NCBI GenBank assembly: GCA_030741225.1
Contig: JASLVU010000003.1
Span: 1 to 32,458, forward strand
Reading direction: 5' to 3'
Length of the DNA: 32,458 bases
DNA from: Candidatus Poseidoniaceae archaeon
Lineage (GTDB): Archaea; Thermoplasmatota; Poseidoniia; Poseidoniales; Poseidoniaceae
Shown here: piece after piece, positions 25,302 to 32,458 of the stretch
Position numbering within the stretch: position 1 is the first letter of the stretch
Layout: the number at the start of each line of letters is the position of its first letter
Translations under genes and position numbers: made by a program
The notes under the pieces: generated by a model
The model's database searches: none
The model's input: the letters and a program-made list of their open reading frames with translations, nothing else
Told to the model about the DNA's origin: nothing

Positions 25302-27533
25302 TCAAGCATCCGCTTCAAACTGTAGGAAATTATCCAGTAGTTTCAATCCATCTTTTGAACCGACTGATTCTGGATGAAATTGAACACCACATATCGGTAG
25401 TGATTTGTGTTCTAAAGCCATAATTTCATTGGTAGATTCTTCATATGTGATATCAAATATTCCAGTATCTTTGACATTTGAAACACTCAATGAATTGTAT
25501 CGAGTGAACATTGATGGAGATCGAATTCCTGAAAAAACTCCACTATCGGAATGTAGGCATGAACGAGGCACACCATGAACGGGGCCGTGAACGGAACGAG
25601 CAACGGTCATGCCGGCTGCAAGTCCAATGGCTTGATGACCGAGACAAATTCCCATTACAGGTTGCGGAATTAGCGATTGAAGAGAGGCTTTTGCGATTGC
25701 TAAGGTAAGTGGTGAATCCTCGGGCTTTCCAGGACCAGGACCCAGAATCACATGGCTCGGTTTGAGTCGGTTTACCAGTTTGGCGGCAGAATCAGCGTTC
25801 CATGGTTTTCCGGAAAGGTAATCTCTGGCTTTGAGAATAGATACATCATGCCCTAATCCAGCAACAGCGTGAGCAATATTCAGTGTAAATGAGTCGAGAT
25901 TGTCGATGAGAAGGATGCCATTGATTGTCGGAATCGATTCGTGAACAAACTGAACAGAACCATGTGCTGATGTAATTGGTGCTTCTTCGATTTCTAACGG
26001 GTGATTTGTGAGTTTGCGGGTAGGCAATGCTGAGTCGTTGTTTTCAATCCACCCGCATGCACGACGTAGAGCAGCTGCTTTCCATTTTGCTTCGTTGACT
26101 TCGGCCCGTGGAATCGACCCGATCGTGATACCTCCTCCAGCGGCAATACTTCCACTCCATCCGTATCTCGTTTTCTTTGCAATGAGTGTTCGAATCATGA
26201 TGTTCAATGCACATGAACCAGAATGAACATCAATCCATCCAAGTGAACCGGTCCAAAAGGAGCGCGGTCGTTTTTCAACTTCGTCTATTGCTGCACAAAC
26301 GACAGTTCTTGGACACCCTGTGATACTCCCTCCAGGAAATACATTTTGAATCGCATCGATACCATTCATTTTATCTTCAAATTTGCCGGAGAGATGGGAG
26401 ACGAGGTGCTGAACTTGAGCGTAGGCTTCAACATCAAACCGTTTGATAGCAATACTTCCGACTTTAGAGACATGAGCAATATCGTTTCGCATCAAATCTA
26501 CAAGCATTCTGTGTTCGGAACGTTCCTTTTCGTCTTCAACCATTTCATTGCGTAAAAGAAGTTCTTCTGCATCTGTTGTGCCACGTGGACGGGTTCCCTT
26601 AATCGGTGAAGTGAAGACATTTTCTTCATCGCATTTGAGAAGGCTTTCAGGTGATGAACAGACGATTGAAATATTCAAATCAGGTGCTTCAATGTATGCT
26701 GAAAAAGGTGCAGGATTGGAGATTGTAAGACGCTGAAAGATTCTTCGAGGATGTTCGTTTAATTCTCCATCCCACCACCTTCCTACATTGACTTGATACA
26801 TCTGTCCAGAACGAATACTTTCACGAATATCATCGATTATTCTCTCATGCTGCGTATCTGTCATTGAACTGGAGTCTTGGGTAAATACAGGTTCTTCAAG
26901 CTCCGGCAAGGGATGATTCTTGTTTACATAATCGAGAATTTGAGCAGACCAAGAATCGTCAATGAGGGAATGAACAGTCATTGTCTCGGTTTTTCGGTCT
27001 TGAACAATCATTTTTTCAATGAGCCAAAGTACAGTCAGAAGTTCTTCTTCATCTGGAGGATGTTGGAGATAAATTGGCTGTGTCCACTGAACCATATCAT
27101 ACGACAACGCACCGGCCCAAAACGGTCGCTGAGGAAGTGAACTGTCCGGTTGGTTTTCAAACAGCGCATCGGGGGTGAGAGTACGTAATTTGTTGAGCAT
27201 CTCATCTATTGATTGGGCAAAAATGGAGGTTGAGTGATACCAGCAACCGTGTTTCCATTCCTCGACGATTGCAGTGAATTTCTTTTTGTTCGGATTTACT
27301 TGGATTTCACCATTCAGCGGACTGTGTGAATTGGGAATGACGATATCTTTTGGCTGTACAATTTTCACTCGCCATTTTGGCGGACCGCACAATATCGAGA
27401 ACTGGGCTAAATGTGAATAAGGTCCGCTTGAACAGAAAAGGATTTCATCAGGACCTCCATATTTTACTGCATTTTGTCCAAGCAAACCTTCGTCTCGAAG
27501 GTGATTTTGGAGCCCGAGCAATTCAAGACTCAT
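25302..27533 (-). CDS. Fused aminodeoxychorismate synthase PabB-PabA
   Basis: A 743-residue protein joining a chorismate-binding domain (about 80-495) to a class I glutamine amidotransferase (about 538-740). It makes 4-amino-4-deoxychorismate from chorismate and glutamine. PIKGTRPRG contains Lys312, the residue that marks PabB; TrpE has PIAGT. FPGGSITGCPR is also PabB-like and not TrpE-like. The amidotransferase shows nucleophile Cys630 in GICLGHQAIG and the His720/Glu722 pair in GVQFHPES. Start ATG 27533 has GAGG seven bases upstream; ATG 27539 is possible. It overlaps pabC by 11 bp. The order PabB then PabA in one chain is the reverse of plant/fungal PabA-PabB fusions. pABA is needed for folates and methanopterin-like cofactors. 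Confidence 0.9.
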   Translation of the reverse strand: MSLELLGLQNHLRDEGLLGQNAVKYGGPDEILFCSSGPYSHLAQFSILCGPPKWRVKIVQPKDIVIPNSHSPLNGEIQVNPNKKKFTAIVEEWKHGCWYHSTSIFAQSIDEMLNKLRTLTPDALFENQPDSSLPQRPFWAGALSYDMVQWTQPIYLQHPPDEEELLTVLWLIEKMIVQDRKTETMTVHSLIDDSWSAQILDYVNKNHPLPELEEPVFTQDSSSMTDTQHERIIDDIRESIRSGQMYQVNVGRWWDGELNEHPRRIFQRLTISNPAPFSAYIEAPDLNISIVCSSPESLLKCDEENVFTSPIKGTRPRGTTDAEELLLRNEMVEDEKERSEHRMLVDLMRNDIAHVSKVGSIAIKRFDVEAYAQVQHLVSHLSGKFEDKMNGIDAIQNVFPGGSITGCPRTVVCAAIDEVEKRPRSFWTGSLGWIDVHSGSCALNIMIRTLIAKKTRYGWSGSIAAGGGITIGSIPRAEVNEAKWKAAALRRACGWIENNDSALPTRKLTNHPLEIEEAPITSAHGSVQFVHESIPTINGILLIDNLDSFTLNIAHAVAGLGHDVSILKARDYLSGKPWNADSAAKLVNRLKPSHVILGPGPGKPEDSPLTLAIAKASLQSLIPQPVMGICLGHQAIGLAAGMTVARSVHGPVHGVPRSCLHSDSGVFSGIRSPSMFTRYNSLSVSNVKDTGIFDITYEESTNEIMALEHKSLPICGVQFHPESVGSKDGLKLLDNFLQFEADA

Positions 27534-28317
27534 CGCCATGCCTCACATCGAACCAAGTTGTTTCTTTTTGATAATGTTCCTTTAGTATTGATTGACAATG
27601 GTTGGTAAGAGTCTGGCTGTCGCTAAACTCTTCACTGTCGAGTGAAAGTATTCTGCAAGCTCCCAAGCCACTGCCAATGACCACGATTTCGACAGCTCTG
27701 GCCACCAACCTTTCGTTTAATCTCCCGGATTGTACAAGAATACCTGATTTCTGCAATCCCTGGGATATATGATTGAAAGTGATGCTTTCAACACCACCTT
27801 GGTCCTTGGCAGCGACCCAAACAATTCCATCTTCATCCATAACTAAGGGCATTGCTCTATCGGCATCAATAATGGCGAAGTCATGGACAAGAAACGCAAT
27901 GTCGCAACCAAGTTCTTGTGCGGATTCTCGTGCTTTGATGTACGGAGACCAGCAACCATGTTTTGTTCCGTTTATTCTTTTGGACCATTTTGGTGCTGCA
28001 ATTGTCGTTGCATCCAATTCTTCATCACGCAATTCAACATCCCTCGTTTCAAGAGTTAATGTTCCGTTTTGAGACAACTCAATTCGAAGAAGTTTACCAA
28101 GAGAAATTTCTCCTTCGACTGTCTCGACATCGACCATTTTACGAATCTGATTCTCAAGAAGATGATTCATGTTTTGTGGGAAAGGTATGCGTAGATTTTC
28201 AGCATGCTTTGCCATTCTTTCACTATGCAGCGGCCAGTCGGCAATTTTGAATTTGCCATCCCACAACGCAGTTGTAAACACCGCGTTTCGTGGGTTTGGC
28301 AGAATGCCTATGCTCAT
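27523..28317 (-). CDS. pabC: Aminodeoxychorismate lyase-like class IV aminotransferase
   Basis: A 264-residue fold-type IV PLP protein. The N-terminus has NPRNAVFTTALWDGKFKIADWPLHSERMA, the class IV pattern of a substrate loop followed by L/H-x-x-R. GTKHGCWSPYIKARESAQELGCD contains the likely PLP lysine (Lys119 within GTKH), and IIDADRAMPLVMDEDG corresponds to the G-x-(V/I)-x-E-x-x-x-x-N segment. There the usual Glu and Asn are not conserved, a divergence worth noting. Being directly upstream of and overlapping pabBA, it most likely releases pyruvate from aminodeoxychorismate to give p-aminobenzoate. ATG 28317 follows GAGGGG by five bases; a GTG at 28323 is in frame but lies within that element. 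Confidence 0.82.
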   Translation of the reverse strand: MSIGILPNPRNAVFTTALWDGKFKIADWPLHSERMAKHAENLRIPFPQNMNHLLENQIRKMVDVETVEGEISLGKLLRIELSQNGTLTLETRDVELRDEELDATTIAAPKWSKRINGTKHGCWSPYIKARESAQELGCDIAFLVHDFAIIDADRAMPLVMDEDGIVWVAAKDQGGVESITFNHISQGLQKSGILVQSGRLNERLVARAVEIVVIGSGLGACRILSLDSEEFSDSQTLTNHCQSILKEHYQKETTWFDVRHGDES

Positions 28318-28322
28318 TGACA

Positions 28323-28328
28323 CCCCTC
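28323..28328 (-). promoter_or_regulatory. Ribosome binding site of pabC overlapping the upstream stop codon
   Basis: GAGGGG on the minus strand overlaps the TGA (28329-28327) that ends the giant surface protein gene and sits five bases before ATG 28317. It ties pabC translation to the preceding gene and decides between ATG 28317 and GTG 28323. Confidence 0.6.
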
Positions 28329-31300
28329 AAAGCAAGTCATCCAAGAAGGATGTATCAATACTCGCTTGTGGGAGTTGCGGCGAATTGGGTTCAGCGAGAT
28401 CATTCATAAGTGCGTTGTTTTGAACTGGGCGCATTACAGGTTGCGGTGCCTGGTATGCAGGACGCCCGTACAAGTCTTGATTTTCAATTCGCTGTGCGGC
28501 AGCGTAGATATCATTCGCTTGATTTACAGGAACTGCAGGCACTGGCTTTGATGGCATTGGAGGTGCAGTTGAGTCACCAAAAGAATCCCAAGTGTCATCT
28601 TGAATGCCCCATGTGGCTTCTTGCAATTCAAGAGTACGGTCCCTCTTTCTTTGACCGCCACGTGACCGAACAATAGCAAGCAAGAGTATCAACGCAGTGA
28701 CAAGAAGGCCGGCAGCAAGCAAGTTCGGTGTTGTCAGAAGTGTTGAGAAATCGTTCTGGTTATTGGAGTCTTCACCAGAGCCAGCATTGTTTGCGTCTTT
28801 GCCGTACACATCAAGCATCACAGCGTTGACTTCTTCTCGTTCAAAGAGGTCGTCAAATGGTGTGACTGCAACGTACCATGCCGAAGTATTGGTTAACGCT
28901 TGGTAATTGCTCGGCGTGATTAAGAAAGTGTTCGATGCTTTCACTTCAGCCACAAAGTCTGCATCTGAAACAGAGGTAAAGTCTGTTCCAGAGATATACA
29001 ATCTGTAACCGCGAACACTTGAATCAGCAGAATGAGTCCACTCGACAAAGATATTTGATTCGGAATTCCATGACAGAGAGATGTCTTCGATTTCATCAAG
29101 GTATCCTCCCAAATCGTCAACATCATTGTCTATCGATTTGTTCGAAACAGTCTGGAGGTTAATTTCCTGAGCATTTCCAGCAGTATCTCGGACAACGACA
29201 GCGACCCATATTTCGAGTCCTTCTACCACTGGCGTATCTCCGGCAACAACTTCGATAGTGAGTGGAAGTTGAGGTAGTCGGGGAAGAGTTGCAATTGGTG
29301 TTGCAGGCCCTGAACTTCCGAGCCCTACTGCATCAAAAGACCATGTGGCGCCGTAGACATCATACCCAGCAACATCGCTTTCATTACTCAACTCAAATTC
29401 CAGCAGAAGGGCACTTCCATCATCGAGAGGCCGGTCGTAAAGATTGAGTGAGGAAATCACTTCAGGTGCAGTAATATCTTGAACGTTGTTTATTGGAATA
29501 ACCGAGGCTTGAGGTAGTTGGGTGAGATGGACATTTCCTGCTAAGTCATGCACGGTAACGACAACGAAGAGTTCTATATCTGGCTTGATGATTTGTGGGG
29601 TTGCATCCACGATTGAATCGCCACCGTAAAGCGCTGTAGAGATTGAAAGTTCAATTGGATTCAAGTCTTCATCAATCCATTGCTTGTTAATTTTCAAACA
29701 AGCGCACACAGCAGGGTCGTCACCAAACGCAGCCCAAGCTACGGACAAATCGGACAACGGCTTATCAGCAGCCCACACAATGTAATGTGAGAAATCATCA
29801 GCATCGGAAATAGACCAAATGACATCGATTGCAGTTCCATCGTCATCTGGATGGTCAAATGCGTTGACTGAGCCGACTCTATCCGGAGTTGTACCGCTGC
29901 CTGCAGTATTGCGAAGGGGTGTAACTTTCATCACATCAACATCATTGAGATTGGCATTAAGCCAATCGTCGTAAGCGACAACACCAACATAGTAGGCTTG
30001 ACCATCTTGGAGACCAACACCGTCAATATTGGTGACAGTTGTCGAATTCTCGGAACAGTCATCGATTATTTTCGCTTGGGAATATTGGTCGCTTGCAACA
30101 GATGTAGATGGGATTGTTTCAGCGTCAGTCCCTCCTGATGACAAACGAATAAAGATTGCATAAAATGTACAATCTTCGGCAGTATTGACGTCCCATGAAA
30201 CAGTAATTCGGCCACCATCATCGTCTGGAGTATCAATTGCAGCCACATTTTCCATCTTTGGAGGAGCAGTGTTGTCATTGAGTCCGCCAGTAGGCACCAC
30301 AGGACCAATGATTGTTGGGTTCATGAGGTCCTCTTGCCCGGATTCATCGGCACATGTAAGAGCAAGCCAGTAGGGCTGTCCAGCATCAAGCGAAACAACA
30401 GTGGTGTTGCCTTCGGTTTTGTTCACTTCAGCCACAGGTGTCAATCCCAGAGCATCTGTGATTGAAGTGGTTGAAGCATAGATCATGGTTCCAACCAAAT
30501 CTAGAGAAGTACATCGAGCCCATTCCACTTCTAAATCGCCATCATCTCCACCATCGTGGGGCCCAGCACTTGCCCAAACTGGAGAAAGCGGGACTTCGTT
30601 GGATGCAGAGGCGGGCCCGAGTACCGGAGACGGTATACCTAGGTGTCCATCGTCATATTCAACGACGACAACAGCGTAATACTCGTTTCCATCAACAATT
30701 GGTACACCGTTTGCAGTTGTCACTTCGCTTGAAAGTCGGCTGTGCAGAGAGATTGCTTTGTCAACAGTTCTTCCAACAAGGTCGTCTGCCGTTAGTGGCA
30801 AACCAGAATCGGTCGTAAACGGCCCTTCGTTAACATAGATAAGATAGCGAGCGAAATTTTCGTCATGGACAAGTGTCCAGTTTGCAAGAAGGGCTCCACC
30901 GCCATCATCGGGCCTGTCAATGAGGTCGGTCATTGAAACAGGAGTTTCTGTACGTACATAGTCGTAAATCAGTCGAGCATGAAGCGAGCCGTTGGATGGG
31001 GAGCGAAGCGTCAAAGTCACAAATTGAGTTCCGTTGATTATTACTCCATTTGAAACAGCAAGTTGCAGCGATGTCTCAAAGTCTGGATTGTTGTTTAGTT
31101 CAATAGTTGCGTTGTACTTCAAACTCTTTGAGTGGGCCCAAGTTGCAGCATTCTTAACAGGTGAAGTGAATGCAAGTGGTACGGTTTGGAACATGATGCC
31201 ATTGGTGCCTGCAACTCCCAAACTACTGTCAAGAGATACGGTAGAGTTGAGGTCAGCAAGAACGATATTCATCCCTGGATGGGTCATTTCCGAGATATCT

Positions 31301-32458
31301 TGAGCGGCAAGGTTGAAGCCAACATTGAGCGGATCTGCATAACGAACTGAGACTCTTTCGACTTCGGTATACTGTGCATTGTTTTCAAATCCAAACAGTC
31401 CTTCTCCATCGGTAGTTAGCCAGATATAATTGGCAGAAAGTGTACCACCAGTGAGATCAGGCATAGCAATCATTTTCTTGTTTTGGTGCGAGTTTGTACG
31501 CGCCTCAACAATCGATACGCCATTGTTTCCAAAGACCAACAAATCGTCGCCATCGCTGACCATTTTTTGGACCGGCCAACCAAATATTTGGAAAGAAGGA
31601 ATGCCGTTTTCGAAGAATCCTGAGGAACTGTTCCAGTGCGTCATCGGTCCAATATCGGTCGCGATATGAATCCCCCAGAAATCACTGGCCAAAGCATCAA
31701 CATTGTTTGAAGGCAATTGATCGAATTCATGGCCAGTAATCGCACCAGAAGTCAATCCTATTGTGGTAACAGCAGGACGTTCATTGCCTGCTCCATCGTG
31801 TCCGATGAACAGCATGTTTTCGGTCACACCAGTTGGCGAATATGAGGTAAGAGATTTCGTTGAGGTACCCATGAGGCCAGAGGCTGAGTTGTAGAGGGTT
31901 GTAGCATTCGTTGTAAGGTTCATTTCAACCAAACCAGCAGGTGTAGCCATCCATAGAGAATTGCCTTCAACAAGAACATCTTCAACGATATTTGTAGGCA
32001 ATCCATCGGAGGTTGTAAGTGGATTAATCCAGTCGGCCTGAGTATAATCCCAACGACCAACACCACCGTTTGTAGCAATGTACAGTATGTCTGATGTAGC
32101 AGCGAAATTGTTCACTGCATTTGACGGTAATCCGCCAAGCAACTTACCGTTGCCATAGCCGGTTTGAATGTCATAGAGTTGTACGCCTGGTGCAGAGCCG
32201 CCACTGCCCATCAGTCCGAGAACAAGGGTTGTGCCATCGAGAACCATTCCATCAAGATAGCTATGCAATCCCCCGTTTAGACGTGTGACAATACCGGTCA
32301 GCGTGTCCAACTTGTACAAACCAGTAGGTGTAGATGAGATGTACAAATCGGTTCCAATTAATTCGGTATCTTGCGCTTTACTGTTTGCAGCCATTGTCCA
32401 ACCGTTTTGCCACAATATTGAGCCGTCAGCTTGCCATTCACCTTGAAGTAATCCTGCC
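28327..32458 (-). CDS. Giant cell-surface protein: beta-propeller plus fibronectin-III-like repeats, one C-terminal transmembrane helix (N-terminus off window)
   Basis: The frame is open to the right edge of the window (at least 1376 residues), so signal peptide and start are not visible. The first 400 visible residues hold two-component-regulator-type propeller blades, for example LPSNAVNNFAATSDILYIAT and GLPTNIVEDVLVEGNSLWMAT. After a lectin-like beta region come about six fibronectin-III-like modules marked by D-x-P-D-D-G-G then V-x-W and a Y-x-I/V-Y element, such as DTPDDDGGRITVSWD and DHPDDDGTAIDVIWS. Near the C-terminus LLAAGLLVTALILLLAIV is a single membrane helix followed by RSRGGQRKRDR, giving an outside/inside orientation with a cytoplasmic tail of about 110 Pro/Gln/Asn-rich residues. 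It is probably an adhesion or substrate-binding surface protein. Its exact role is unknown. Confidence 0.82.
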   Translation of the reverse strand, partial: AGLLQGEWQADGSILWQNGWTMAANSKAQDTELIGTDLYISSTPTGLYKLDTLTGIVTRLNGGLHSYLDGMVLDGTTLVLGLMGSGGSAPGVQLYDIQTGYGNGKLLGGLPSNAVNNFAATSDILYIATNGGVGRWDYTQADWINPLTTSDGLPTNIVEDVLVEGNSLWMATPAGLVEMNLTTNATTLYNSASGLMGTSTKSLTSYSPTGVTENMLFIGHDGAGNERPAVTTIGLTSGAITGHEFDQLPSNNVDALASDFWGIHIATDIGPMTHWNSSSGFFENGIPSFQIFGWPVQKMVSDGDDLLVFGNNGVSIVEARTNSHQNKKMIAMPDLTGGTLSANYIWLTTDGEGLFGFENNAQYTEVERVSVRYADPLNVGFNLAAQDISEMTHPGMNIVLADLNSTVSLDSSLGVAGTNGIMFQTVPLAFTSPVKNAATWAHSKSLKYNATIELNNNPDFETSLQLAVSNGVIINGTQFVTLTLRSPSNGSLHARLIYDYVRTETPVSMTDLIDRPDDGGGALLANWTLVHDENFARYLIYVNEGPFTTDSGLPLTADDLVGRTVDKAISLHSRLSSEVTTANGVPIVDGNEYYAVVVVEYDDGHLGIPSPVLGPASASNEVPLSPVWASAGPHDGGDDGDLEVEWARCTSLDLVGTMIYASTTSITDALGLTPVAEVNKTEGNTTVVSLDAGQPYWLALTCADESGQEDLMNPTIIGPVVPTGGLNDNTAPPKMENVAAIDTPDDDGGRITVSWDVNTAEDCTFYAIFIRLSSGGTDAETIPSTSVASDQYSQAKIIDDCSENSTTVTNIDGVGLQDGQAYYVGVVAYDDWLNANLNDVDVMKVTPLRNTAGSGTTPDRVGSVNAFDHPDDDGTAIDVIWSISDADDFSHYIVWAADKPLSDLSVAWAAFGDDPAVCACLKINKQWIDEDLNPIELSISTALYGGDSIVDATPQIIKPDIELFVVVTVHDLAGNVHLTQLPQASVIPINNVQDITAPEVISSLNLYDRPLDDGSALLLEFELSNESDVAGYDVYGATWSFDAVGLGSSGPATPIATLPRLPQLPLTIEVVAGDTPVVEGLEIWVAVVVRDTAGNAQEINLQTVSNKSIDNDVDDLGGYLDEIEDISLSWNSESNIFVEWTHSADSSVRGYRLYISGTDFTSVSDADFVAEVKASNTFLITPSNYQALTNTSAWYVAVTPFDDLFEREEVNAVMLDVYGKDANNAGSGEDSNNQNDFSTLLTTPNLLAAGLLVTALILLLAIVRSRGGQRKRDRTLELQEATWGIQDDTWDSFGDSTAPPMPSKPVPAVPVNQANDIYAAAQRIENQDLYGRPAYQAPQPVMRPVQNNALMNDLAEPNSPQLPQASIDTSFLDDLL

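Noticed and set aside
25302-27533. Anthranilate synthase TrpE-TrpG fusion
   Set aside because: The active-site segment is PIKGT with lysine and GGSITG, which fit PabB; TrpE would show PIAGT and AGTVSG. The adjacent pabC-like gene agrees.
1-32458. CRISPR arrays, insertion sequences, tRNA or rRNA genes
   Set aside because: No regularly spaced repeats, transposase motifs with flanking inverted repeats, or cloverleaf-like sequences were seen; intergenic space is too short nearly everywhere.

Overview
The window looks like a piece of a euryarchaeal genome, most likely Marine Group II (Candidatus Poseidoniia, Thermoplasmatota). Archaeal markers are a TFIIB-type factor (TFB-like), two Pth2-type peptidyl-tRNA hydrolases, the archaeosine radical-SAM enzyme RaSEA, an archaeal-type YchF GTPase with a TGS domain, a short archaetidylserine/phosphatidylserine decarboxylase, TATA-box-like promoters, and secreted proteins with a C-terminal membrane anchor. 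The Marine Group II label is inferred from this gene mix and was not tested by any search. Coding density is very high: neighbours often overlap by 4-34 bp, and many starts follow GAGG/GGTGA-type ribosome binding sites.

Layout. (1) 1-5252, plus strand: the 3' end of a DUF4430-like protein, an ECF-transporter S component (probable cobalamin-type vitamin uptake), two tandem divergent pth2 genes, a threonine aldolase and a 789-residue protein of unknown function with an N-terminal zinc-binding motif. (2) 5249-7389, minus strand: an unusual TFB-like factor and an exported thioredoxin-fold protein, overlapping by 34 bp. (3) 7390-7761: the only long non-coding stretch, a divergent control region with two strong TATA boxes and three perfect inverted repeats. 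(4) 7762-16580, plus strand: a complete two-gene AddB-AddA-like helicase-nuclease overlapping by 4 bp, each subunit with a C-terminal PD-(D/E)XK nuclease. (5) 16568-17185, minus strand: a SAM methyltransferase. (6) 17263-24877, plus strand: proline iminopeptidase, an acidic coiled-coil protein, a decarboxylase of lipid head groups, RaSEA, a small membrane protein, a large polytopic protein that resembles a heme-copper oxidase subunit I without its metal ligands and ends in two EF-hands, and the YchF-like GTPase. (7) 24878-32458, minus strand: a giant propeller/fibronectin-type surface protein (N-terminus off the window), pabC, a fused pabB-pabA and a small zinc-ribbon membrane protein.

How they work together. 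pabC and pabBA together convert chorismate to p-aminobenzoate. The DUF4430 and S-component genes suggest vitamin salvage. RaSEA and the Pth2 pair serve tRNA modification and recycling. The AddAB-like pair would process double-strand breaks and is an unusual resection machine for an archaeon. The most interesting items are this AddAB module with its palindrome-rich promoter beside a non-canonical TFB, and the ligand-less oxidase-like protein fused to EF-hands. No tRNA, rRNA, CRISPR array or insertion sequence was seen.
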